From Antilocapra americana (lineage: Eukaryota; Chordata; Mammalia; Artiodactyla; Antilocapridae): a stretch of DNA of 64,000 bases. How positions within the stretch are numbered: position 1 is the first letter of the stretch; each line of letters begins with the position of its first letter. Of this stretch, positions 21,283 to 39,685 are shown piece after piece. The translations under genes were made by a program, and so were the position numbers. The stretch covers positions 43,330,595-43,394,594 of the forward strand of contig ML660201.1 in NCBI GenBank assembly GCA_007570785.1, written 5' to 3'. The notes under the pieces were generated by a model. That model ran no database searches, was not told the DNA's origin, and saw only the letters and a program-made list of their open reading frames with translations.

Positions 21283-22173
21283 GGTGACTCAGCTAGTAGG
21301 GGACCAGGGCACATTTCCAATCCAGATGATGCTTCCCTACTGTAACACGAAGCCCAGCAGCTCCTTTTTCCTGCCTTGCAACAGAGACTGAGGTCCAAGC
21401 GCATTACAGCCGCTCACACACAGCAGGGGTGACCCCAGCAGTCAGGCCGCATCCGGACCTGACCTCAGGGAGCAGACTGGGTGCACTCCCCTGCTGTGTG
21501 GACATCCAGTCAGAAGTGCTATTCTGAGGGCAGGGGCGGAGGGGGAGTCGATCCACAGCAAGTGCTTCTGAGAAAGTCAAGTGGAAGTCACATCATCATG
21601 TGAGAATCTCCCAAGGATCTCCCTGCACCTGGTGTGGAAGAGCCATCGCAGGCTCCTCCAGTCCCATGAAACAAGGAGGGCAGCATGTGCTCAGCACCCC
21701 GGCCCTGACTCTCACAACAGCTCCGCAGGCTGTTAGAGCCTCTCCCGACGCCCTTGCATCCCAGGGACTAGTGTCACCAGTGCCTGACTTCCCTTAACCT
21801 CAGTACTTGACTCCAGAACGTCACTTTTTTTGGTCTACAGAATACATGCAGGTTTTCCTTTGGAAAGGTTTTCCACTTTAAAAACCAGAAGTCAACTTTA
21901 TTTGAAGGTGATATCTTGCTTCATTTTTTTCCCTCTGGGGCTGCTGAATACCTGGCTGTGGTCCCTGGAGGGCCTGGCAAGCTGTCAGCAGCTGAGGAAA
22001 GCCTGACAGTGCTGTGAAGGCAAGAAGTGCTCACAGCTTTGGGGGCAAACGGAATTCATTCCTCCTGTTTAAGCAGACACAGTGAGCTGCAGGTCTCAGT
22101 GAGGAGGCTGAATAACTTTTTAAAAGAGATTCGCAAACTCTCAAGAATGATGAGCTATAAAAACTACCGTCCA

Positions 22174-22340
22174 GGGACTTCCCTGGAGGTCCAGTGATTA
22201 AGACTACGCCTACCAATGCAGAGGGTGTAGGTTCAATTCCTGGTCAGGGAGGTAAGGTCCCACATGCCTCAAGGCCAAAAAGTCAAAACATAAGACAAAA
22301 GCAATACTGCAACAAATTCAAAAACGATTTTTTAAATGGT
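22174..22340 (+). mobile_element. CHR-type cetartiodactyl tRNA SINE with A-rich tail
   Basis: It starts 'gggacttccctggaggtcca', has 'gttcaattcctggtcagg' as its B-box region, and ends with 'aaggccaaaaagtcaaaa' and an A-rich tail. Confidence 0.85.
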
Positions 22341-23228
22341 CCATAAAAAAAATAGATTACTATCTAATTTTCAACCCTGTAAGGACTGTACCCGCCTTGC
22401 TTCTCCCTTGTGTCTCCCTGGTGCCTGAGAATTTACAGATTTCTCCTCTGACAGTCCAGAACTGCTTCTGCAATTCTAGCAACCTTTCCAGGAGCCATCT
22501 ATTCCTCCTGGCATTTCACTCTGTCCCAGATGATTTAAAACCTAGAAACCAGCTAGTAAACACACCTCTTCCTCTTACAGTACTTGTGAGTAATTACCAG
22601 GTTCCTGGCAAGCACTGGATCATTTTAACAGGAGAAATGCTATTTTAAGCAGGCTATCATAGAGCTGAACTATTCAAGCTACCACTTATAAAATATCACT
22701 GAGCAATACTGGTGTATCGCCACCAAATTCAATAGGGAAAAGTGATCGGCGACACTGGGCCTCTGAGTGAAGATGTTCAGGAAGTTGGTCAAAACCCTCA
22801 TCTCCCACAGCATCTTAGCAAAAGACTTCCTTACGAAGAAAGGGTCCTTTGGATGGAAAACACTTCACAGGTGATGACCCACAGAACACCAGAGCTACAG
22901 TACCGCACCCCCGCTGGCCCGGTGTGGGGCTGTGTGGGGGCAGGTCTCGAAGAGCACTTCTCCAAGGACCTGGTGACCCCCCTACAGCCCCTGTCCAGGC
23001 ACAGAAAGGCCAGGAAGAGATGAAGAGAGGGCAAAGGCAAGGCTAGAACTGGACAGGGGTCAGGGGGAACGGGGGGCCTCAACACTCAGGCACAGAAAGG
23101 GGCTGTGAACCATCTTCCATTGCACTGCCTGCCCCCACACACACACCCCTGGCCCCCAGCCACTCTCAAGCACTCTGCAAGATCCTGGGGGAGACAGGGC
23201 CGCCACGTGACTAGAAAGGGGATATTTA

Positions 23229-25146
<1,918 letters not shown>

Positions 25147-25216
25147 CTTGTTGTCACTGTTGGCTATCTGGTTGACTTCTGGTTTGCTGTTCTTTTTATT
25201 TTCCAGACTTTCTTTT
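25147..25216 (-). CDS. CACNA1D: CACNA1D exon 18 (II-III linker)
   Basis: A 70-nt exon (phase 2 in, phase 0 out) encoding [20 protein letters not shown] and DNK. It is lysine- and asparagine-rich linker sequence. The human protein, from memory, has KKNNKPEV here, so KKNSKPEV would be a lineage difference. Acceptor ctctgtag|AAAAGA; donor AAG|gtatat. Confidence 0.97.
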
Positions 25217-25684
25217 CTACAGAGGAGAGAACAGAAGGAAGCAAGTAACCATCCTGTTTTATAAAAAAAGCTCATCAGGATTTCAAATCAACAGTGGCCC
25301 ATTTAATTGGGAACAACCATAGCAGCAGGATTACAGCTCAACCCACACTCAGTTCATCTCAGTGCACTGGATTCGTAACAGATCATCTTATTAAAATTCT
25401 CATTCAAGGGCTAAGCACCATTGAACGCATCATTTATTTTATATTGCCAGAATTAACTGCAGAGATTCATTAAGCACGGGGACGTGACTCCTACTTTCAG
25501 CTCCAAGGGAATGAGAGCCAGGGGCCTGGGGTCTGCCCAAGAGTCCATCTCTTGTGGTCAGCCCCATAGGCCAGCCACCACCCAACAAAGCAGCAGCATG
25601 GGAGCCCCACCAGGTCACACCCATGGCTGGCTCCCTGGGTCAAACCCTTTATCCAGCAAACCTCCCCAGTGGAAAGGTGGTTAC
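25217..25684 (-). other. CACNA1D: CACNA1D intron 17
   Basis: A 468-nt intron with donor gtaaccacc and acceptor ctctgtag. Nothing recognised inside. Confidence 0.8.
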
Positions 25685-25799
25685 CTGGCAATCTTTTTCC
25701 TTTCCTTCTCTTCAGCTTCCTCCTTCTGCGCAGTATTCAAACTTTCAGCATCAGCCAAATTGTCTACAGCGATGGCCAAGAAGACATTCAGTAGAATAT
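25685..25799 (-). CDS. CACNA1D: CACNA1D exon 17 (cytoplasmic end of IIS6 and start of II-III linker)
   Basis: A 115-nt exon (phase 1 in, phase 2 out). It completes Tyr, then encodes [19 protein letters not shown] and [35 protein letters not shown] is the activation-gate half of IIS6; the Ala-Ile pair in FLAIAV corresponds to the site of human gain-of-function variants A749G and I750M (numbering from memory) and is wild type here. The first two bases AT fix the upstream donor of exon 16. Acceptor caaattag|ATATTC is pyrimidine-poor; donor CAG|gtaacc. Confidence 0.98.
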
Positions 25800-29357
<3,558 letters not shown>

Positions 29358-29879
29358 CTAAGAAGCCAAAACTGGGATCAGCGGGCAGGTCTCACCGTTC
29401 CCACAATTCTCCCAAGCTCCTGGGGCTGCCTGGGTCTGGTGTACACTGCCTTGCACAATTCAAGTTCCACAGAACAAATGCATCCGTCAACCCACAGTCT
29501 TCAAAACATTACACTTAATCACACAAATACATGAGTTAATTATTCTGGTGAAAATAAGATAACATTCCACATAAGACGTGTGTACTCTTTGACTGCACCC
29601 CAGCCCATTCAGCCCCTGCTGGTGTGTCTCTCTAGGACTTCTGCCTGTCTGTGCATTTAAACACATATATACACACCCAGAGAAAACAGGCAGTTGGTGT
29701 CTTATTATTTATTAGAAATAGAGAGTATCATGCTATTTGAATTTTCTGCAATTTGCTTTTTATTCTCCCCTTGGATGTATTCTGGAGACCCTCTGTGTCA
29801 CAGGGTCACCTCATTCTTTTTAACAGCTGCCTAGCATTCCTCATGCTTAATCAACTGTGGAAATGGAAAATCATATCTA

Positions 29880-30545
29880 CGATGTGAATCACTACCAAAC
29901 AGAAATTTGCCAAATGATTGGAAAAGGTAAAGCAATTCACAGAGAAGGAACTATAAATGGCTCCTGGTCACATGAAAAGATATTCAATGTCATTCCTGAC
30001 AAGAGTAGTATCAATTAAAACTACAATGAGAGAACACTTTCATCTACCAGACAGGTGGTGATCAAAATGTTCGTGCACTGACTATGCTGAAAGGGAGTGA
30101 GGCAACAGACAGAATCCACCCCCATCACTGGAGGATCAGCGACCACAGCCTTAAAGAGAAGCCTTATGCAAGAATGTCAAAGTTGAAAATGGACACACCC
30201 CCTTTAAACCAGCAATTCCATTTGAGGGGCTTTATCCTATAGATCAAATATCACACCCGAGCCCCACGATGTGCATTCAAGGCCACCCACTCAGCCAAGA
30301 CACAGTGGAATATTCATTCACCAGTAGGGGACCAGTTCCATGAATTACGGCACACCCACATCACAAAATGGACGGACCCAGGGAGCTCAACCCAGTGCTC
30401 TGTGACAAACTAGAGGGGTAGGATGAGGAGGGAGGAGGGAGGGGACATATGTCTGCCTGTGGCTGATTCGTGTTGATGGATGGCAGAAACCATATAGTAA
30501 TACTGTAAAGCAATTGTCCTCCATTAAAAAATAAATGGAGGCAGC
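29880..30545 (+). mobile_element. L1 LINE 3' end fragment
   Basis: It contains 'caattaaaactacaatgaga' near 30012, the L1 segment before the 3' end, and then the bovine-type L1 tail 'gggagctcaacccagtgctctgtga', 'gtaaagcaattgtcctcc' and 'attaaaaaataaa' at 30380-30540. The two parts may belong to different copies. Confidence 0.7.
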
Positions 30546-30950
30546 ACTGAAAAGGAAGAGGCACCTTCCTATGGACTAATAAGAAAGGTTCTTAAGGACA
30601 CTTCAGGTGCTAAAAAGAAAGATGAAAAAAAGCATGTAGAATGAGCTACCATCTTTGTAAATTCATCTGATCGTAGGTAGACAGACAAATTTATTTACCT
30701 CTGAGCAAACACACTGGGAGAATACAGAAAAATCTGCATAATGGTGGTCGCCTCTCACAAGGAGAAATTGGTGGCTGGGTTGGAGACAGACTTGCTACTT
30801 TATATACTTTTCTAACATTTAAATTCTGTGCCATACACATGTACTACAAAACCCACCACCACCATGCAGGTTTCTCTGAAAGTATCAACAAAACAAAGTG
30901 AATGACTCATCAGTGGCCAAAAATTAAGTTTAATTCAAGAAGCTGAGTTA

Positions 30951-31222
30951 GGGGACTTCCCTGGGAGTCCTGTGGTTGAGAATCCTCCTGCCAATGCCGG
31001 GGACACAGGTTCCATCCCTGGTCCGGGAAGATTCCACAGGCAATGCAGCAACTAAGCCCCTGCACCACAACTGCTGAGCCCATGTGCTGCAACTAGGGAA
31101 GCCCGGGAGCCTGGAGCCTGCGCTCCGCAAAGAGAGGACACTGCAACGAGCAGCCCCTGCTCGCCACAACCAGAGGGAATCCAAGCACAGCAAAGGAGAG
31201 CCAGCAGAGCCAAAAATGAACA
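30951..31222 (+). mobile_element. CHR-type SINE with 11-bp target duplications
   Basis: It starts GGGGACTTCCCTGGGAGTCC and continues to an A-containing end 'gccaaaaatgaaca'. AAGCTGAGTTA occurs on both sides (30940-30950 and 31223-31233), marking the insertion limits. It is longer than the other CHR copies here, with an extra 'ctgcaactagggaagcccgg' region. Confidence 0.88.
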
Positions 31223-32129
31223 AAGCTGAGTTATGTTACACTGCACTGCTATAGGCCAGGCCTGTAGCAGTGACAGAAATTCCATTCACTTCAAAATGTC
31301 CAAGTAGGAAAGAACCTTAAAGATCATTCCTTCTAGGCTCTCATCTTTCAGAAAACAGTGACTTGACAAAGTCACAGCGCTGAGCAATGAAAGAGCCACT
31401 GCGGAGGTCAGGCCTCCCGCCAGGCCGTCCCGCCCTGCCTGCAGGACTGCTGGCGTTACGTGGGAAAAGCAACAAGGGCAGATGGGTTTTTAAAATTAAC
31501 CTGCCAGGCTCTGTCCAAGGAAGGCCACGATACACAGGAGGGGGGCTTGGAACACCTCAGGTGAGAGCCAGGTGGGGCGGAGAGGCCGGGCCTCTGAGGG
31601 CAGGCCCACCTGTGAAGCCCTAACCCTGTGGCTCCCTTCTCGGCCTGATGCCCATCAGGGCCCCGCCAGCACAGACAGCCTCAGAGTGTGCATGTCCCCA
31701 TCCATCACACGAGGAGGACCACAAAGGGACAGCAGGGGTCGCAACTATTTAATCACTCTGATACCTGACTCTACACCACAGCATCAGGGCTTTAAAAGTC
31801 ACATCTATGCCTAAATCCATTATAATCAGGATTATAAAACTTGCCTGCCATCAAGAATGAGCAAAGTACAAGAAGAGGGTTTTAGACCCTATGAAACCCC
31901 AGAAACCTCATATAATCAAATACAAACATGGGGTTTATTATTTCATAAGACATCCAGTGGTCTCACAAAAATGTGAGATCATAGCACATCCCTCTGGACT
32001 TTGATGCAAAATACATGACTTATATGGCACAAAATTAATCAGACTGTTATTAGGACAGAGGTTGCTGATACAGTGATGATGGGATCACTTTGCCTTATTG
32101 AGTCGCGGACAGACAGAAGGTGTCTCCTA

Positions 32130-32402
<273 letters not shown>

Positions 32403-32506
32403 CTAGGGTGCTGCCTTGGATGGAGCAGATGGTCCCCCCCAAGTGAGGTCGGGGCTGACCACCACCCACGGTCGGGAAACCCTTCCAGCAAGGGCACGCG
32501 TCCTCA

Positions 32507-33651
<1,145 letters not shown>

Positions 33652-33812
33652 CTTGAATCTGTGTCAACCAGTCAGGCTGGTTGTAGTGCTCGGAGGAAAT
33701 GGTTAAGGTGTTGAGAAACACCAGGACAATGACCAGCCAGTAGAATGTGACGGACTTCACAGCAGCCCTACACCTTCTGCGACTGAAGCGGTTCCAGCGG
33801 CGCCAGCGGCGG
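33652..33812 (-). CDS. CACNA1D: CACNA1D exon 13 (end of I-II linker and IIS1)
   Basis: A 161-nt exon (phase 2 in, phase 1 out). It encodes the basic stretch [20 protein letters not shown], then IIS1 [18 protein letters not shown], then [15 protein letters not shown]. The arginine-rich part is the membrane-proximal end of the I-II linker. Human protein, from memory, reads RFNRRR where this reads RFSRRR. Acceptor ctcttacag|CCGCCG; donor AAG|gtataa. Confidence 0.97.
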
Positions 33813-35514
33813 CTGTAAGAGAAGCGAACGTTACCCGCTGGATGACAGACAGACGCAGCACCTAATCAGCATCACTAAGGAATGACTGCCTTCTGGAGGT
33901 CCCCACCGGGGTCGGGGAGCAGGGAGGAAAGATGAGAACAAATGACACAGAAATGACCAGACCTTGTAAGACAAATAACGTTGCTTTTAAAATATGACTT
34001 TTAAAAGCACAGTATTGACTTGATCGTGCTATCAGTTTCCTTCCTATGGTTTCAGATAACCCCATAATTTGTCATATGCAGTCCTCGAGCCGGTCAGGAA
34101 ATCTAGATGTTCAGAGTCACCAGCTTGTACACATCCACTATTCACATGCCCACCATGAGGCTCTCGGGTCTGATTAAGCTGTCAGTGCAGAGAGACGCCA
34201 GCTTATCATCCACATCTCTTGCAGCACCTCAGTCATCATGCGGAATTTATCAGGCAGCCAAGGGCTCCAAAACCTGAGTTTTCCTTTTAGGGAACTCTTC
34301 AGTCCTTTTGTAAATCTGGGAGGTAGCTCTGGAGCCAGAGAGAGTCGTCAATGCTGAGTAGGACATGAGTCTTACTCCTGAGTCATCAGGTGCCCTTTCT
34401 AACTAGCAATGCTCAAAATATACCTTTAGGAGGAGAGCTAATATTGAATCATGTTTCCATACAAATAAAATGAACTGAGCCAAACAGACAAGCATCATGT
34501 TCTCTACCAACTCCCAGTTGCAGTATATAATTAAGAGTATTCTCTGTCTCAGCCTGTCTCCCTACGGGAAACACTCCCAGCCACATGATGGTTTGGGGAA
34601 GGGGGTCTCAGGGAAGGGCCGGCCGAGGGGCAGTGTCAGCCTGGTCCAGGCTGTGCTCACAGACGGGGTGGCGGGCGCTTCCTCTAGCACCTGATTCGGA
34701 GGAATCTCCAGGCTGCGTCAAGGCTGTAGCCCTGGCTGACTCAGCTGCACTGCTCTGCTAAGCACACTGCAACCCAGGGACCAATGAAAGACTAGTACCA
34801 ACTCTGACAAGACCTGGAACAAGCAAAGTGCATTGTATTCTTGCTCTTGCTATGAGGGTTTCCGATGGCAACAGCAGCTGGAAACATGATAATCAGAGGA
34901 GAAAAATTCCACTGAGGACACTCAAAACTGTTCCCACAAGACTGGGTTTCTCCCATGATGCACAATTCAGCACACTCAAGCAAGGTGGCCTGAACGACAT
35001 CCAGCCCTGGTGGGCCCATTCGCTGCAGGGACGAGTGACAGGTGTCTCCCAAGTCCAGGGGAGGCGTGGCCTGTGGCCCCACCCTGTAACAGTGTGAGGG
35101 CTGTGGCAGGTAATTACTCACACCAAGTGCTGTGCCCAGGGGACTGGTACAGGTGGAAGGAGAAGGGAGCTACGAGAGAGCTGAAGGGTCAGGGAAGGCT
35201 TCCTCAGAAGGCTGAGGTTCGGGCTGGTCTCTCTCGATAGCTAAGGATTAGCCAAGGGTGGACAGGGGGAGGGCAGGGCACTCCACTTAGCTCCTGCCAA
35301 AGAGACTTAGGTGGAAGAACTGGAGTGTGTGGTCCATTTGACAGCTGGAGAGCAGTCCAGAATAACAAAATGCAAAGTCTGGGAGGTGTGTCTAAATACC
35401 CCAGAGGTCAGAGGGTGATCTGGGGGTCAAATTATGAAGAAATTTAAATGCCCTCTGGCAACAGGAAATTCATGAAAGTGCTTTTAATTATGAAAACGCT
35501 GTTAATTTTTTTTT

Positions 35515-35625
35515 GGCCTCACCACCCATGCTGTGGGGTCTTAGTTCCCCAACCAGCATTAGAATCCGTAGCTCCCTCATTGGGAGTACACAGTCTGAAC
35601 TACTAGACTACCAAGAAAAGTCCCC
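35515..35625 (-). mobile_element. CHR-type SINE with 13-bp target duplications
   Basis: On the minus strand it reads 'ggggacttttcttggtagtc' to 'catgggtggtgaggcc' followed by A's. TTAA plus nine T occurs at 35502-35514 and 35626-35638, consistent with a target duplication overlapping the A-tail. Confidence 0.8.
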
Positions 35626-35820
35626 TTAATTTTTTTTTAGGACAGGTTTATTAAGATATAACTTACATATGGCAAAATTGACTTCTTTTTAGTTCTAAAG
35701 TTTGTAATCACAACCACAGTCAAGATGTAGAATACTTCTATCACTCAAAAAAATTCCTTCATGGCACTTTATAGTTAATCCACTGTTCACCCTAGCCCCT
35801 GAAAACTACTGATTTGTTCT

Positions 35821-36314
35821 TTTTTTTTTTTTTTGGTGATGAAGCAGTCTCTCTTTATCGCTGTTAGTTTGTGGGATGATGGAGAAGTCTCTCATTTATT
35901 GTTGTTGGTTTACAGTTTTATAGCCAAAAGACATCCCCATTACATCATTACATCACCTATCATTCTATACAATTTTTTGTTTTCTACCTTCCATAGCAAC
36001 CTTATCATTGAATTCATTCCCCAAACTATCATGAAACATTCCCCTTACAGAAGTCAGATTTTTATGTAATTAGATTTAACAATAATATGTTTACCATTTG
36101 AATGTCTTCAGTATACTTCATTCAATCATGATAAGTACATCAACCTAAGTAGAAAGGTTACATTTCTCTTAATCGGGTACGACTATGTAGAAGCTAGAGG
36201 GAAGGGCTTAAGCTTGAAACTGTTTATTCTAGTAACCTACTCTGGTTCTTTTTTTTTTTTTTCTCCCTTTTATTGTTTTTGTCATACAATGCCATGATAT
36301 CACCATGGGTTTAC
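35821..36314 (-). mobile_element. Unidentified poly-T-bounded retroelement with target duplications
   Basis: ACTGATTTGTTCT occurs at 35808-35820 and again at 36315-36327, with L1 sequence continuing on each side. The insert begins with about 14 T (an A-tail on the minus strand) and contains a second T run at 36248-36262. I do not recognise its family. Confidence 0.65.
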
Positions 36315-36932
36315 ACTGATTTGTTCTTTCTCTATTATTTTGCTTCATCCAGAATCCTGTCAACACAATCATACGATATATAGCTTTTTGAGGCTGGCCT
36401 CCTTCATTTAGAAAAAGTTCATTTGTGATCCATTTGTGTTGTTGATCTCTCAGTAGTTTTTCCCTTCTTGTTGCTGAGTTTCAGTCCATCATATGGATGA
36501 ACTATAATTTGTCTTCCCTTACCATCTGATGGGCATCTGAGTTATTTACAGCTTTCGACAATTATAAATAAATATATAAATGTCGTATTTATCAATTACA
36601 CATATATAATGTTTATGAATATAAACACTGATGCAAAATTTTTTGTGTAGGCATGTATCTTCAGTTTTCCTATATAAATACCTTAGAGGTGAATTGCTGG
36701 GTCATATGGTAAATACGCTGGACTTTGTAAGACACTGACAACTTGCTTTTAAGAATGGCTGTGTCATCTGATCTGTAGCAATGTATAAGAATTTCCATCG
36801 ATTTGCATCCTTGTCAAAATGTCAGCTTTCAAAATTTCATCCATTCTACAGGTGTGTTATGGTATCTCACTGTGATTTTAATTTGCATTTCCTAATGACC
36901 AGTGGTCATTTTATGGGCTTATTTGCCATCTA

Positions 36933-37099
36933 CATGGACTATAGCCTGCCAGGCTCCTCTGTCCATGGAATTTTCCAGGCAAGAATCCTGGAGAGGATTG
37001 CCTTTCCCTTCTCCAGGGAATCTTCCCGACCTGGGGATCAAACCCGGATTGCCTGAATGGCAGGCAGACTCTTTACCATCTGAGCCACCAGGGAAGCCT
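36933..37099 (-). mobile_element. Bov-tA SINE inside the L1
   Basis: On the minus strand it runs from 'ggcttccctggtggctcagatgg' type head through 'ggcaatcctctccaggattc' to 'ggctatagtccatg'. It lacks the last part of the tail. Confidence 0.9.
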
Positions 37100-37411
37100 C
37101 CTCTATGGCTACATGCCTACTAAAAATCTATTGTCTGTTTTTATTGGGTTGTTTTATTATTACTGATACAATTCTTACATATACAGGGTACTTGCCCTTT
37201 CTCAATTCTGTTTTGCAAATATTTTTTCCTCCAGTTTGCAAATGATCTTTTTCTTTCAAGAAGTAGTGGTTCTAATTTTGATGAAGTCCAGTCCATCAGT
37301 TTTTCCTGTTACGGCCAGACCTTTGGGCACTGTACCCAAGAAACTTTTGCCTAACCCAAGGTCACTAAAATTTTCTGTTTTCTTCTAGGATTTTTACAGT
37401 TTTACAAAGAT

Positions 37412-37500
37412 AATTCCATGGACAGAGGAGCTTGGTGGGTTACCCCATGAGTCCATGAGGTGGCAGAGAGTTGGACACAACTGAGCAACTAACACTTCAC
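37412..37500 (+). mobile_element. Bov-tA/BovB 3' tail fragment
   Basis: It contains 'attccatggacagaggagctt', 'gagagttggacacaactgagc' and 'aactaacacttcac', the 3' third of Bov-tA only. Confidence 0.8.
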
Positions 37501-38032
37501 TTTCAGCTCTATTGCACTTAGAGTGAATTTTTATACACAGTGGTAAAACACTGTTTCTAACTGAAAAATAATACTTCTATGGAAAAGTAACAAATCACTG
37601 GTATACAGTTCAATGAGGTTTTACCAACTGATTATGTAACCTGCACTCAGAGCAAGTAAAACAAAAAAATTATGAGCAACTCGGAAGACCTCTTGAACTT
37701 CCTTCCACGGAAAAAGTTTGCAGCAGAAAAGTGATAGGAAGTATCTCTCTTAGAGAAATGACTCTGGAAGGGTATACAAAAAGGGTTGATTAGTAGGCAA
37801 AACATTATTCACAGTTGCATCTTTCTGATTTTGGGGGGCGGGTTCTTTGGCATCTACTACAGTTCTACAAGGCAGGTACTTACTGTTTACTAAGCAGGTT
37901 GATCTTCTGCATGAATGTTAGAGCTCACAGTGTAAAAAAGTCAGGTCTACAGCAATTCTACATGAAGTGCAGAAGTTAGAACGTAAAAAGCCCACACAGG
38001 TTTAAGAAAAATTATGGAAAGAAGATACTGAC

Positions 38033-38059
38033 CTGAGCTTGGACTTTGAGATGGCTTGA
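38033..38059 (-). CDS. CACNA1D: CACNA1D exon 12 (27-nt microexon, I-II linker)
   Basis: This 27-nt exon (phase 2/2) finishes one codon, encodes QAISKSKL and starts Ser. After exon 10 it gives CQAISKSKLS; after exon 11 it gives GQAISKSKLS. It is preceded by a strong pyrimidine tract (ttttctttctttcag on the minus strand) with CTAAC-type branch sequence upstream, and followed by donor AG|gtcagt. Its length is a multiple of three, so skipping would keep the frame. Confidence 0.96.
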
Positions 38060-39011
38060 CTGAAAGAAAGAAAATATGATTTCTGTTAGGAAGGCTCCAG
38101 GATATGTTCCCCTCCACCTTTCAGCAGAGATACCGTAAAAGCCATGCATAGAAGCCTGGACCCAGCACCCCCGGCTCCCGAAGCGAGCCAGCTGGGGTGA
38201 GCATGGAGCAGGGGGCCAGGCAAGAGAAGACTCTCAGCTGCCTGAGCAGCCCTGGCACAGGTGGAGATGCCAAGGCTTCTTCTCTCCCCACCCCCAAACT
38301 GCTCCCACTGCAGCCAGTGGGGCTGCTCCTGCCCACAGCTCAGCCACGCATCTCCACAACAGCACGCGCCGCTGCTACAGCGAGAGAAGCCCTGGGCTTG
38401 GGGCCCCAGCTCCACTCTTCGCTCGTTACAAGAGCTCGGGCAAGCCGCACCCCTGTAAAATGGCAAGACACACCCCTTCCCTACCTACTTCATGCTATTG
38501 TAGGAGGGCACAGCAAGGAGGAGGAGGAGGAGGAAATTTTACTTCATAAACTGTTGAGTTTCCTGCTCCTAACATCATTTTTATGAATCTCTGGCAAGGA
38601 GATCAGGTTCTTTTAAAAGTGACACCTGTGCTCGACAGGCATAAGACCTAAAGGACACCCGCGGAAAGCAAGCAAAAGAGAACTGCATGGGGCTCCCCCA
38701 AAGCAGGCAGTGCTCGGGGCGCTACACGCAGCTGGTGTGCCCGCTGCTGCAACCCAGCGCATCCAGAAAGAAGCCGATGGGCGCTCATGTGAAGGCATCC
38801 TCCAGGGTTAGGGGAGTGGGGGGTGGGGCTCCCGACAAAGTGTATGAGCTGAGAAGGGCAGGGTCTTGTTATCCAGCCACTACGCATGAGGTTGGGAGAG
38901 CCCGTAAATGAAGGAAACTTGAATATGGAGCACATTCTATGAGCAACTCTGCCATACAAGCCCTTCAAAGCACTGATGCCAGCTCCAGGCTCAGAGAACT
39001 CAGCCTTTTAC
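38060..39011 (-). other. CACNA1D: CACNA1D intron 11
   Basis: A 952-nt intron with weak donor gtaaaa. It includes a GGA triplet run at 38516-38534. No interspersed repeat recognised. Confidence 0.8.
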
Positions 39012-39071
39012 CCCCAGCGCCGACACCCAGAGGGCCCGGCCTTGGCAGCGCCTCTTCGTCTCCACCAGCAC
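39012..39071 (-). CDS. CACNA1D: CACNA1D exon 11 (optional, I-II linker)
   Basis: A 60-nt exon (phase 2/2) encoding, with exon 10's last two bases, WCWWRRRGAAKAGPSGCRRW and the start of Gly. This arginine- and tryptophan-rich insert is known in some Cav1.3 transcripts. Both splice sites are weak: acceptor ctgtgtccactag|GTGC has a poor pyrimidine tract, and the donor is GGGG|gtaaaa. That fits optional use; skipping joins exon 10 to exon 12 in frame. Confidence 0.93.
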
Positions 39072-39343
39072 CTAGTGGACACAGGGGAATTGCTGGGTTA
39101 CCTGGCTCAGCCCAGGGCAGGTTCCATCTCAGCAGGAAGGACCGCTTTGGAGGACGAGGCAAGTGACATGCTGGGGGTCTGGGGGGTCAGGGCTAGGAGG
39201 GGGAGGGTCCAGGGTGAGCCCGCCCACCCCTCTTGCATCTGAGGCCATGGCTCCAGGCTCCGCCGAAACCTGGGAAACTCATTCATATCTGCTTCTCTAA
39301 GAAGCCAGGAGGAGCCAAAAGGACAGCGCCTGAGCCCCACTCA

Positions 39344-39685
<342 letters not shown>

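Larger units (their letters stand above)
35640..37411 (-). mobile_element. Old L1 LINE, 3' part, interrupted by later insertions
   Basis: Plus-strand text such as 'ttattaagatataacttacatatgg', 'gaattgctgggtcatatggtaaatacg', 'taatttgcatttcctaatgac' and 'tttgcaaatattttttcctcc' is the complement of L1 3' sequence. The copy is split by the insertion at 35821-36314 and by a Bov-tA at 36933-37099, so it predates both. Confidence 0.75.
33813..38032 (-). other. CACNA1D: CACNA1D intron 12
   Basis: A 4,220-nt intron. Its exon 12 side (about 35500-37500) is a nest of retroelements: a CHR SINE (35515-35625), an antisense-oriented L1 (35640-37411), a poly-T-bounded insertion in it (35821-36314), a Bov-tA (36933-37099) and a Bov-tA/BovB tail (37412-37500). 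The stretch 33813-35500 shows nothing I can name. Confidence 0.85.
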
